Below are positions 1-8,638 of a stretch of DNA of 15,032 bases, one piece after another; the stretch's first letter is position 1; each line of letters starts with the position of its first letter. The stretch comes from Parachlorella kessleri (lineage: Eukaryota; Chlorophyta; Trebouxiophyceae; Chlorellales; Chlorellaceae). The notes beneath the pieces were generated by a model. It was not told the origin of the DNA and did no database searches. It was given only the letters and a program-made list of their open reading frames with translations. The stretch lies in the NCBI GenBank assembly GCA_001598975.1, contig BBXU01001467.1, positions 1-15,032 on the forward strand, written 5' to 3'. A program made the translations under genes and the position numbers.

Positions 1-120
1 TAGAGCGAGCGAGCGCGCGAGACCCCCCCAGGAGTGTAAAAATCATGGCTGGTCCAGGCTGCAGCCCCACCCCAGACTCGTACCTGCCCCCCGGGGAGAG
101 ATAGCAAGCACTTGGCTCAC

Positions 121-1921
121 CTATGAAGACCCCCAGGGAGAATGCCGCCATGATGAGGCCAAAGGCTGCCGCCCTGTGCTGTGGCGCCAGCAGGTCTGCC
201 AGGAAGGACAGTGCCGGGGTGATGGAGGAGACGCTGCTGGTTAGCACCTGCGTAGCGTGCATGGCAAGATTCCTAGATACCCAACAAACAGATACCAAGG
301 CCGGGTTAATGGTGGAGATGCTGCTGGTCAGCACCTGCGCAACCAGAGTGGGATGAACTCTAGGCAGCGACCTAATGACTACTAATTCTTTTGTCCTGGA
401 TGGGGTGATGCTAGAGACGCTGCTGGTCAGCACCTCCACAGCATCGTATAGAGCCATTTTAAAAGTACTGGTGCATTCATAGCTGTACTCAATTCCCTAA
501 AGAGCAGCGGCTAACGACCCTAACGAGCAGCTTCTAACGACAATGCCTCGCCCGGCTCCTAGGCAACCTCTAGCCGTGTAGGACTGCCAGGCACCACTTT
601 CTGTCCAACTGGTGCGCATGCACGGCCTGGCCTCCCTTGCCCCAGTGTGGCCAGACTTTTCCAGTGGAATCAACAGTTGCAGAGGTCACGAGCAATACCA
701 ACCACATCCACTGGCAGTACCACATACCTGCACTAGGTAGTACCACTTGAGTGGGAAATCTGTCATGATGTGCATGAGCACCACCCCCAGCGGGATGAAG
801 GCCAGCGCCAGCGCCAGCAGGAAGAAAGGACGGCGCCCATGCAGGTCTGACCAGTGGCCCAGCATGGGGAGCTGCACAAGCAGCAGCACAGGACAAGGCA
901 GGTTCAGCACAGGTGCGCATGCATCAGGGAGGGCAGAGAGCACTGCAAGGGAGCAGCACCCCACTTAGTGCTGACTGCTAGCGAGTCCGATATGACGCCT
1001 CGCCCGACATCCGAAAGCGCTCGCAGCGGCATTTGGCGCCTATACGTGCGCTTGCCACCGCATTGCTATTGGTCTACAATGCCGCCAACGAGTTCAACAG
1101 TGCACATTGTGCACAAACTGCAAGAGCTGACGGCAGCCTTTAGTACTGCTGACCGATGACCGAGCTCAGCAACCACAGCACCCATTAGCCCCGCAGCTGC
1201 CTACAACCCCAGCACGGTCATGGCCCCCCACGCCAACCACAAACAACACGATCACCGCCCGACAGGCGCCGCCTGACAACCTGGCGCACCCTGTTGAGTG
1301 CACCACCACAAGCGTCTCCGACAGGACTCACCAGCAGAACGCTGACGACGGCATTGCTGGCGAAGGAGGTCCAAGAGGACCACAGTACCACATCACCATG
1401 GGCATCGTCACACTCCACGGGGCCCTTGTCCCGGGGGTAGTCCTCGCAGTGCAGGGCTCTGCCGGCCCGGTTGCTGGCAAAGTAGTTGGTCATCAGCGTG
1501 GGCACAAAGGGCACCAGCAGTGTGACGCCTGCAGGCAAGCAGTAGGAGCTCGTCCCTATCGTAAGTATACGAGCCTGGGGTTAACCCTGAGATATGACGC
1601 GTCAGGGCTATCAACAAGCAACCGGGTACTCCCACTTTGCCGCCAACCTTTCACAAACATAAAGGCAAGAAGAGCATAAGACGGCATCCTCCCGGCCCTT
1701 TGCTGCCTTCGTTGCTGCTATGGCTGTACCTATGCCATCTCTTTCTCAGCCTTAGCGGCCTGTCTAAGCCTGCAGAATGTCCCACCGGGGTCCCCCTGTG
1801 ACGTTGTTACAGCCTCACCTGTTATGTAAACCAACAGGAAAGGGAATAGCCTCCAGGCTTTAGACTGCCACAAGTCTTGCAGCACGCTGTCGCTCCCTCG
1901 TGGATGTGTCCTGAGTGTCAT
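121..1921 (-). CDS. Major facilitator superfamily (MFS) transporter, 5' part, runs off left edge
   Basis: This is a multi-pass membrane transporter; the substrate cannot be told from this part. Four exons read on the minus strand: 1921-1819, 1528-1332, 871-728 and 247-121, all bounded by GT-AG with consistent phase (1, 0, 0, then 1 at the edge). They give about 190 residues. TM1 lies around residues 22-46 (LFPFLLVYITGG joined to VTLLVPFVPTL). A loop with Cys residues (LHCEDY, PVECDD) follows, then TM2, then the MFS motif A GHWSDLHGRRP at residues 105-115, the family's hallmark between TM2 and TM3. The fourth exon (SITPALSFLADLL, then AFGLIMAAFSLGVFIG) fits TM4 and TM5. The start at 1921 is chosen because an in-frame TGA lies 18 bases upstream (1940-1942) and the context is A-rich with A at -3. 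The last donor is at 120, so further exons lie outside the window. A bacterial-style drug/metabolite exporter or a plastid transporter are both possible. No targeting peptide is obvious. Confidence 0.82.
211..439. repeat. Three tandem partial copies of an exon start inside the MFS gene's third intron
   Basis: A segment of about 43 bp occurs at 211-253, 298-340 and 397-439. The first copy is the 5' edge of the true exon (121-247) together with its splice acceptor. The other two lie upstream, in the intron. All three share the core GCTGCTGGT(T/C)AGCACCT on the plus strand. On the minus strand each has an AG followed by codons reading VLTSS(V/I)S(S/T)I(T/N)P. Spacing is 87 and 99 bp. The intronic copies break down after about 13 codons. 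The middle copy could in principle be a 39-nt in-frame microexon (334-296), because GT follows it, but I favour decayed duplication. Confidence 0.8.
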
Positions 1922-3100
1922 TTTTGTGATTTCTCCTCGTCAGCGCCCTCTGTGTAAATGTAACCCGCTGATCAATTACTCCAAAAGCAACTTTGCGTGT
2001 CCAAAGCACTGGGAGCGCAGGGAACAAGTCTACGTTCGCTATTGAGATGCATATGTGTGAGCGCTTTGCCGCAGTAATTAGGGACTTATAGCAGGCAATG
2101 CTCAGAAACGTAGAGGACACGTCTTTTCTGGCGGTTGGACGCGTCTTTGGTGTCCATAATCACTGACCACTGTTGCCACCTCAGCAATTCATGGAGGGAA
2201 GCCTTGGATGCAATGCATGGCTGGCAAACTGCCAATGGCATGAGAAACCCACTGTGGCTGCTCTCTAACAGCTCACCAAAACGAATGACAGCCAAAACAA
2301 GTGACAGTTCCCGTCCAAAGGCCTACGCCAGCTTTGCCGGCGAGTGCTCGCCCAGTCACAGTGAGGGACTACCCGGGCTTTGTTGATGGTGGCAGGCATT
2401 GCGACCAGAGGAGAGGTAGGGGCGCAATGTGGGGCTGACGGGGCGGGGTGCAGGAGGTTGGTTGCCTTGTACTTTGCTCGTAATCGCTCAGGGCTGGAGT
2501 GCAGCAACCGTGGGGACCAGAGAGCCGCCCAAGCTGCATAACTGCACATCAAGACCTGGTTACATGACACACGTATCAACATCAAGTGAGAATTGCTGAG
2601 GGTGTAGTCCCCTACAGCCAAACTCCTGCGTGCGCATGAATGGCGCTTTGGCTAGCCAACAAGCAGGTGTCTTAGCGTGCCCTTCTCGGCAGTTAACCTC
2701 TAAGAAGTATGTTTTCCTCAGGTTCAGCTCTCACAAACCGGCCTGGCAATACATGACCCGCATCAAGAACAGGCTTCCCTATGTGCCAGCCTCTCAATGC
2801 CACGGTGCCTGACACTTCCTCACTGCTTTCCACCCACCGCAGATGAAGAAGTCAAAACTGGGAGATTGCCTTCACAGGCAAAATCAGCAATGCCGTAACT
2901 GGAACGAATAGCCCACAATAGGAAAGCAAAGCCAGCGTAAATAGGCTTCAGTGTCCACAGTGCTATCAAGATATTCATTTCCTCGGCTCCCCATTGCTTT
3001 CAACAAATTCCGATGATGGCTGTTGCAGGCCCAGTGCCTACCCAGCAACGCAGGCCGCCAGTCCAAGGCCCTGCTGCACCACAGTTTCGTCTTTTCCGCG
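1922..3100. other. Non-coding interval between two minus-strand genes
   Basis: This interval should hold the 3' UTR of the repeat-protein gene (stop at 3101-3103) and, towards 1922, the promoter and 5' UTR of the MFS gene. The open frames here are short, have no recognisable domain and show no consistent splice signals, so I call no gene. A minus-strand TGTAA is annotated separately. I see no clear TATA box. Confidence 0.6.
2560..2564 (-). terminator. Candidate polyadenylation signal TGTAA for the repeat-protein gene
   Basis: Plus-strand TTACA reads TGTAA on the minus strand, about 537 bases after the stop at 3101. TGTAA is the usual polyadenylation signal in volvocalean and related green algae, and 3' UTRs of several hundred bases are normal there. 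A pentamer is weak evidence alone. Confidence 0.3.
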
Positions 3101-4229
3101 TCAGAAGAAACGCCGCTTGTAAAAGATGACGCTGAGGATGTTGCCAACGACCACGATTGTGCCCAGGGTCAAGAAGAAGTCGCTCAGCTGCACCCAGAAA
3201 CATTGAACAGATGAGCACCCTGCTAGCCTTGATTACAGTGTCACATGGTGATGAACAGGCATGTCTTCATAGTGGGGCAATCTCGTGCTGCATAGAAGAT
3301 GTTGAAACAGGCAATGCTACCCACAGGGTGTGCAGTCAATTGAGAAGGCATGTGACAACTTGCCGTGGCTCGCGGGTTGATTCTGTCACGGTAGATATTG
3401 AAGATACCGTACCTGCAAGGACAAAACCCGATTATCAAAGGCAGAACCTCACCTTCACCATCTTACAGCTTGCACAGGGTTTAAGCAACAGCAACGTCCT
3501 TGCATATCACACATACAACCAGGTGATTGCTCAACTTTGTGCCAGATGCCCTTGACACTTACAGGATGATGGGTGACAAAACCAGGAGGATCTCGGGGAT
3601 GGGGATAGCATCGCCTGCCGCAGCGGCAGCAGCTGCGTTGGCAGCGTCCACAGCTTTGTCAGCAGCCGACGTGGCAGCATCCACAGCCTTGTCGGCTGCT
3701 GATGTGGCGGAATCCACGGCCGCGGCAGCAGTAGAAGTGGCAGCACTTGCAGCTGCGTCAGCTGCTGACTTGGCAGCCTCTGAAACTGACTCCTCAGCCA
3801 CAGCGCGCCCAGCTGGCATGGTGAGCCAGGCTGCAACCATGGCTAGGGCAGTCACCTCCTGCCAAGGACATACACACGTCTCCTTAGCAGGCTTTACCTC
3901 GGCTGTCTAACACGTCTGGTGATTGCGTTGCACTATTTGCTAGCACGCCTCACAGCGCACTGCCCTGCTAGCTTTGAGGCACTGAACTATAGGGTGGACA
4001 CAGGTGTGAAGCACAGGCTACGGCCCTTACCGCCGGGAGCTCTGTCTTGGCTGCATGTGGCCTCACTGGGCACCTGCACAGAAGTGTCAGGATCGAGGTC
4101 TAATATCAATGTCAAACAAGGAACTGCACGAGGGCAAAGCTCTGGAGCACACCTGCTAGTAGCTCTCCGCCCTTGCACAAGGAGCCTCGGCTGGGGCTTG
4201 GCTGCGGTGGTGCAGGCCTTCTGCAACAT
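3101..4229 (-). CDS. Unrecognised plastid-targeted membrane protein with alanine-rich 11-residue repeats
   Basis: I do not recognise the family. Five exons join in phase: 4229-4153, 4073-4031, 3858-3563, 3412-3364 and 3187-3101, giving 183 residues. Residues 1-40 are basic, rich in Ala/Ser/Thr/Arg and look like a chloroplast transit peptide. Residues 44-61 are hydrophobic and end in AVA before EE, like a thylakoid-transfer signal peptide. Residues 68-122 are four or five Ala-rich 11-mers (best copies ATSAADKAVDA, twice), an amphipathic helix pattern resembling LEA-like repeats. Two membrane segments follow, about 126-145 (IPEILLVLSPIILYGIFNIY) and 159-178, with a basic, aromatic tail KRRFF. 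I infer thylakoid or envelope membrane with a lumenal or stromal helix. The intron between the last two exons has a GC donor (ACG, then GCAAGT); a GT donor there breaks the frame. Two in-frame ATGs lie upstream (4364, 4445), but 4229 gives the best transit peptide. It shares a 214-base divergent promoter with SufD. Confidence 0.72.
3644..3775 (-). repeat. 33-bp coding tandem repeat, four units
   Basis: Units at 3644-3676, 3677-3709, 3710-3742 and 3743-3775 encode, in protein order, AKSAADAAASA, ATSTAAAAVDS, ATSAADKAVDA and ATSAADKAVDA. The last two are identical in protein but differ at several bases, mostly third codon positions (CTTTGTCAGCAGCCGAC against CCTTGTCGGCTGCTGAT), so the repeat is not a very recent duplication and the peptide appears conserved. 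Confidence 0.85.
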
Positions 4230-4443
4230 ATTTGCCCGACAAGAGTTACCTCCAGCAATTGGCACAGATGCAAGATCAGAGCTTGTGGGGCAGGCTGTTG
4301 GGTTCCAACAGCCCCAATATAGCGACGATAAGCCTAAATACGACTGCCACAGCAGGCAGGTCATGATGGCGCTCGTGGTAGGCCAAAGTAACAAAGAAGG
4401 ATACAAGTTCCGACTGCTTACTGTGTGATTAATCGCAATTATC
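4230..4443. promoter_or_regulatory. Short divergent promoter between the repeat-protein gene and SufD
   Basis: The two start codons face away from each other with only 214 bases between them, so promoters and both 5' UTRs must lie here or overlap neighbouring sequence. A CCAAT at 4314-4318 runs directly into an AT-rich AATATAG, the only promoter-like spot I see; its role is a guess. An in-frame TGA at 4426-4428 closes the frame upstream of the SufD ATG. Confidence 0.5.
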
Positions 4444-7400
4444 ATGGCTTCACTCTTCGCTTCTCAATGCTTGCAAGGTAGGCCCCGATGCCATAGTGCT
4501 AAGGTTGCGCCACTTGCCTGCTTCTCATACTGCGCTGATGCAGCCTAAAACTGCTTGCTGGCTTTGCAGGCTTGCATGGCGCGCGGCGGTGCCCGCAAGC
4601 TGTAAGGCGTATCCCTCAGCAGAGGGCAGTGGTGTGCAGGGCTAGGCAGCCTTTGGTTGCCTCCACAGCGGTGCAGCCACGGGTGGAAGACAAATGGATA
4701 GCTCGGACGCTTGAAGCAGTGAGCCTTGCAGAGGCCCCAAGGTGAGGTGCCTCGTATGCGAGCTGCTCGCGCTGGAGCTCGAGCTGGACTCTTAGCTGTT
4801 CTGTGTGTACACAGACTCCAAGCACTGGCGCGTCCACTAAGGGAAATTGACTGGCAACTCTGCACATCCTATTGTGATAGGTGTATTGCTGTGCAGTGCC
4901 CTGCATGCCTGGTATTGCGCCCAAGGTGGTCACTGCCGACCATACCGTGCCTTGCGCTTTGCAGGGAGCTTGCCACCCTTCGGTCCAGCTGCCAGTCGGC
5001 ACTGGCCACCATGCGCATGCCCACCACCCGCAATGAAGACTTCCGCTTCACAGACGTGACCCCCATCCTGCAGTCGACCCTGCAGCCTGCCTCACCAGCA
5101 GCGGCCAGCGAGGACTCGATTGCAGCAGCAGTGGCTCGCCATAACCTCAAGCAGCCCGCTGCGGCCGTGGTGGTGGTCGTGGATGGGGTGGTGCATGACA
5201 CGCTGGGCTGCGCTGGGTGCCTGCCGACAGGCGTGTATGTGGGAGGGCTGGAGGGCGCCCCCAAGGATGTCATCTCCTTCGCGCTGGTGAGTCCATCAAT
5301 GAGGCGCTTTGAAAGGGAACATTGCGTGTAGTGTCGAAGCGTGAACAAGGCATGACGCGCATAAGCGAAGGGATGGAGGGCGTCCTCATCGATGCCTTTT
5401 ATAGTCTTGAACTTGGCAGTGCCAAGCTTGCAACTGTCATTGCGCGGTTTGGGTATCCAGGTAGCCGTGTGGGTAGTTGTGGGCATTACAACTGCAAGCC
5501 CCGGCCTGCCGGGCTAGGGAACAGCAAGGTCCAAGAGCAACCCAGAAGCAGAATGGTTGCTTGATGCTGGAATGACGCGAACACTTCAATAGCTGTGCCT
5601 TGCGGTTGCCCCAATACCCAAGTCACCTTGGCAAACGGCATGCAGTCTCGGTCATGCTGACAGCATTGATACCCTTCTGAAGTGAACTGCCACCCTCCCT
5701 GCTGCAGGGCAGCCAGTCGCGGAGCCGTGGCGGGCCTTTCGCCACGCTGAATGGCGCACTCGCCCAGGATGCCGTTGTTGTCCACATCCCTGCAAACACA
5801 ACCTTGGACCGCCCCATCCACATACTCTACCTGTCTTCCACCGCCGACGCTTCCGCCGGGGCACCAGGCGGCGCAAGCACCCACCAAAGCACTAAATCTG
5901 CTGTGCCCGTGTCAGCGCCTCGCCTGCTGTGCATGCTGGAGGAGGGCGCTAGCGCCGAGGTTGTGGAGGAGTTTGCGCCGCTACGGCAGGATGCGGAAGG
6001 GGGCTACCTGGTTACCGCAGGTAGGGGAAGGTTGCTGTGGCTTGAACGAGGTGGACCGCACTTGGGGCGTGGTGGTGGAGTCTGCACAACACCGCAGCTG
6101 GGAGAGCGCTGTTGTGCGTGCAAGCGTAGCCTCTTCTTTGGGAAAGAGCTGCCGTACAGTCACATGCAGCGCTGGGCCTGCTGACCTTCTCCCACCTTTG
6201 GTGCCCTGCTTGCAGTGGCTGAGTTTGAGCTGGATGATGGGTCACTGATGAAGCACAGCTATGTGCAGACAGAGGCAGGGCCGGCCTTCCACCTGAAGGC
6301 CACGCTTGTCAACCAGGTGGGCAGGTTGTTGTGGATGGCTGTGCGTCCGTAGATTGTTGCACTTATGTAAGCAAAGGCGCCATCCCTGCCTTCTCCATCC
6401 CTGCCACCCAAGCAAGCAGGCAGGGTGGCTTTTGTTCCGGGGCATGTGGCTTGGTATGATCTGTTTGTCTGCTGTGCAGTGCCAACCAGTACACCGGCCC
6501 CCGCTGCCGTTCCCAGAGTCTTCCTGGTCACCCGCTTTTGCCACTCGTCACGCTTGCTCTGTGGTTCCATGCCGGCCATATTCCTGCTGACTTGGTCCAC
6601 CCCTTGCTCCATGGTGCAAATTGTTGCTCTGTGAACAGAAACCTCCTGTGGTGGCGCCTTCACCTCTCGTCACACCAACCTGTCAAGTTTTCACCTGCCT
6701 CTCATGCGCTCGCTCTCCTAACCGTGTCTGCGCAGGGCACTGAAAGCAGCTATACCCTGACAGAAGCTTCACTTGGCGGCTCCCTCACACGCCACGACCT
6801 GGGCATCGAGCAGTCTGGGCCCGCCACCCAATCCCACATGTGCAGCTTCTTGCTATGTGGCGATCGGCAGCTGCACGACCTGCACTCGCGGCTGCGGCTC
6901 GACCACCCCAATGGCGCTGCCGACCAACTGCACAAGTGAGTCCCTCGTTGTCGTCGCTGTTCAGTTTTCCAAATCGTTAGCTAGGCTGTTACTGAAGGCC
7001 AGTGCATGGTTAGCCACTATCACGTATTATCAACCACAGCGATTTTTTCATATCGTGAAAGTGGGTCACCCTTGGTGGTGTACACTGGCTTATGGCTTGA
7101 GTGTAGTAGGCAAACCTCTTCCTACAGGTGCATCGTCAGCCACTCCTCGGGCCGCGGCGTCTTTGATGGCAACGTCAAGGTCAACCGCCTGGCGCAGAAG
7201 ACCGATGCGCAGCAGCTGAGCCGTAACCTGCTGCTAGCGCCACGGGCTACTGTCAATGTGAAGCCCAACCTACAGGTGGGTGGGTACTCCCCAAGCCCCA
7301 GCTTGTGCCAAGTCTGGCTGGGCCAGGCATTATGTGTAGAATGGCCGACCTTGGTGGCTGTCACATGGATCATGATTGCATCTCCTGTTTGCTGGTGCGC

Positions 7401-7896
7401 AGATCATTGCCGACGATGTGAAGTGCACCCACGGCTGTGCTGTGTCAGACCTGGAGGAGGACGAACTCTTTTACCTCAGGCAAGCTTCCTGGCTTGCACC
7501 TGGCCTGCTTGTTTGGATAAATGGCAACACTGGCCAACTAGTGGCATGCTGAGTGGCCAGGCGAGGCCTTGTGTTCTGAGTTGAGTTGTCGCATTAGGCT
7601 TTGGAAGTCGCTCTAGTGGGTGCTACCACTGATGATGATAGCAAGCTTCGCCTGGCCTAATCCTGGGTTCCCAGCGTCCCTGCTGCGTCATTTGCACCCT
7701 CTTTTGCCCTTGCAGGTCCCGCGGCATCAGCCCGGCCACCGCCCGTCAGATGCTCGTGTACTCCTTTGGCCGCGAGGTGGTCCAGGGCCTGAAAGATGAG
7801 GCCCTGATGGAGAGAGTAGAGGCAGCGGTGCAGCGGACACTGGCGACTGTGGACATACTTGCCGCAGCGGCAGCAGTAGCTGGGGAAGAACAGTGA
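4444..7896 (+). CDS. SUFD: Plastid Fe-S cluster assembly protein SufD (SUF scaffold subunit)
   Basis: SufD pairs with SufB and the ATPase SufC in the SUFBC2D scaffold that builds Fe-S clusters in the plastid stroma. Nine exons: 4444-4477, 4570-4741, 4965-5286, 5708-6020, 6216-6316, 6736-6935, 7128-7275, 7403-7479 and 7716-7896; total 1548 nt, 515 residues, every phase closes. Residues 1 to about 45 are a basic transit peptide (MASLFASQCLQ...). EDFRFTD at about 93-99 is the family's N-terminal motif. The beta-helix core follows (AVVVHIPANTTLDRPIHILY; HMCSFLLCGDRQLHDLHSRL; SSGRGVFDGNVKVN). The C-terminal signature DVKCTHG at 435-441 contains the His equivalent to E. coli SufD His360, followed by DELFYLRSRGIS and a helical tail. 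The start is supported by an in-frame TGA at 4426. The last intron (7480-7715) has a GC donor, CTCAG then GCAAGC; no GT option keeps FYLRSRGI intact. Length is slightly above that of land-plant orthologues (about 475), the excess lying in the N-terminus. Confidence 0.95.
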
Positions 7897-8638
7897 CTCT
7901 ATGCTGCGGGAAGGAGGCAGCCTTTCTGACTGAGTGCTGGTTAGCTCTGGGTGGATTTGCGTGTAGCGGCAGAAGCTGAGGAGGGCCAGTGAGCTAGCGA
8001 AGTGGTAACTTGTTACTCTTGTTTGCGAAGGTGTGAGGTCTGTGAAATGCAGCAGCGTTGATGGCCCGTGGGACCTGGAATGGCACTGCTATGACTGGAT
8101 ACATAGGGAACAGCCCAGAATGTGGGCAATTCCTGGAAACATGGTAGCTGGGAGTGGCAAGGCCCATTGGACGGCACAAGGCAGAGGAGGCTCATCGGCC
8201 TACTCTGCCAAAGGATCAACATTGCGCTTGCATACAGCATCTCAGGACATCAGCTTCGAGCTTTGGGAATCTTGCAGTAACCTCCTATCTATCCTCGCCC
8301 CCATTAACTTACCACTAACGGATGCACTGCCCCCCTGCCTTCCTGCCCCCTGCCTTCCTGCCTATCACCGGGCATTCAAGTCTGGACGAAGTCATCATTG
8401 CATCCTAGGTCACGTGTGTGAGGGTGGTGGTGGTGTGGGTGGGTGGGTGGCGGTGTGTGTGTCGTGTCTGGGAGGGGGGGGGGGGCGGCATTTAAGGAGA
8501 AGCCCGCCAATGACTCATGAAGCGCCATGCGCGGGGTTCGATATGCGCATGCTGGCCAGACTAACAGAATGAACCCCAGAATAAGCTAGACCTACCTGCA
8601 ATACCTCAAGATAGGAACCTGGGGCCTGTGTTGAGAAG
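7897..8638. other. SufD 3' UTR and desaturase promoter region
   Basis: This 742-base stretch lies between two plus-strand genes. I find no TGTAA in it, so the SufD polyadenylation site is undefined. No supported gene is present; the open frame across 8033-8572 runs through the G-rich tract and has no recognisable domain. A 14-bp tandem pair (CCCTGCCTTCCTGC type) lies at about 8332-8360. No TATA box is clear near 8600. Confidence 0.6.
8411..8488 (+). repeat. GT/G-rich low-complexity tract with G-quadruplex potential
   Basis: The tract moves from GTGTGTG and GGTGGTGG into GGGTGGGTGGGTGG (8437-8450), then a short (GT)n run, then GGG-A-G12-C-GG (8470-8488). Runs of three or more G with single-base loops meet the standard G4 pattern. 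It sits about 150-200 bases before the desaturase start codon. Confidence 0.75.

Noticed and set aside
3919..4428. Long plus-strand open frame (169 codons) opposite the repeat-protein gene
   Set aside because: It is antisense to exons 1-2 and the divergent promoter and has no recognisable domain. The minus-strand exon model closes in phase and gives coherent targeting signals.
4602..4619. An 18-base GT...AG segment inside SufD exon 2 that could be called an intron
   Set aside because: It is far too short for a spliceosomal intron and is six in-frame codons without a stop, so it is read as part of the transit peptide.
4869..5486. 205-codon minus-strand open frame opposite SufD
   Set aside because: It is antisense to a strongly conserved SufD exon and has low-complexity, unrecognisable content.
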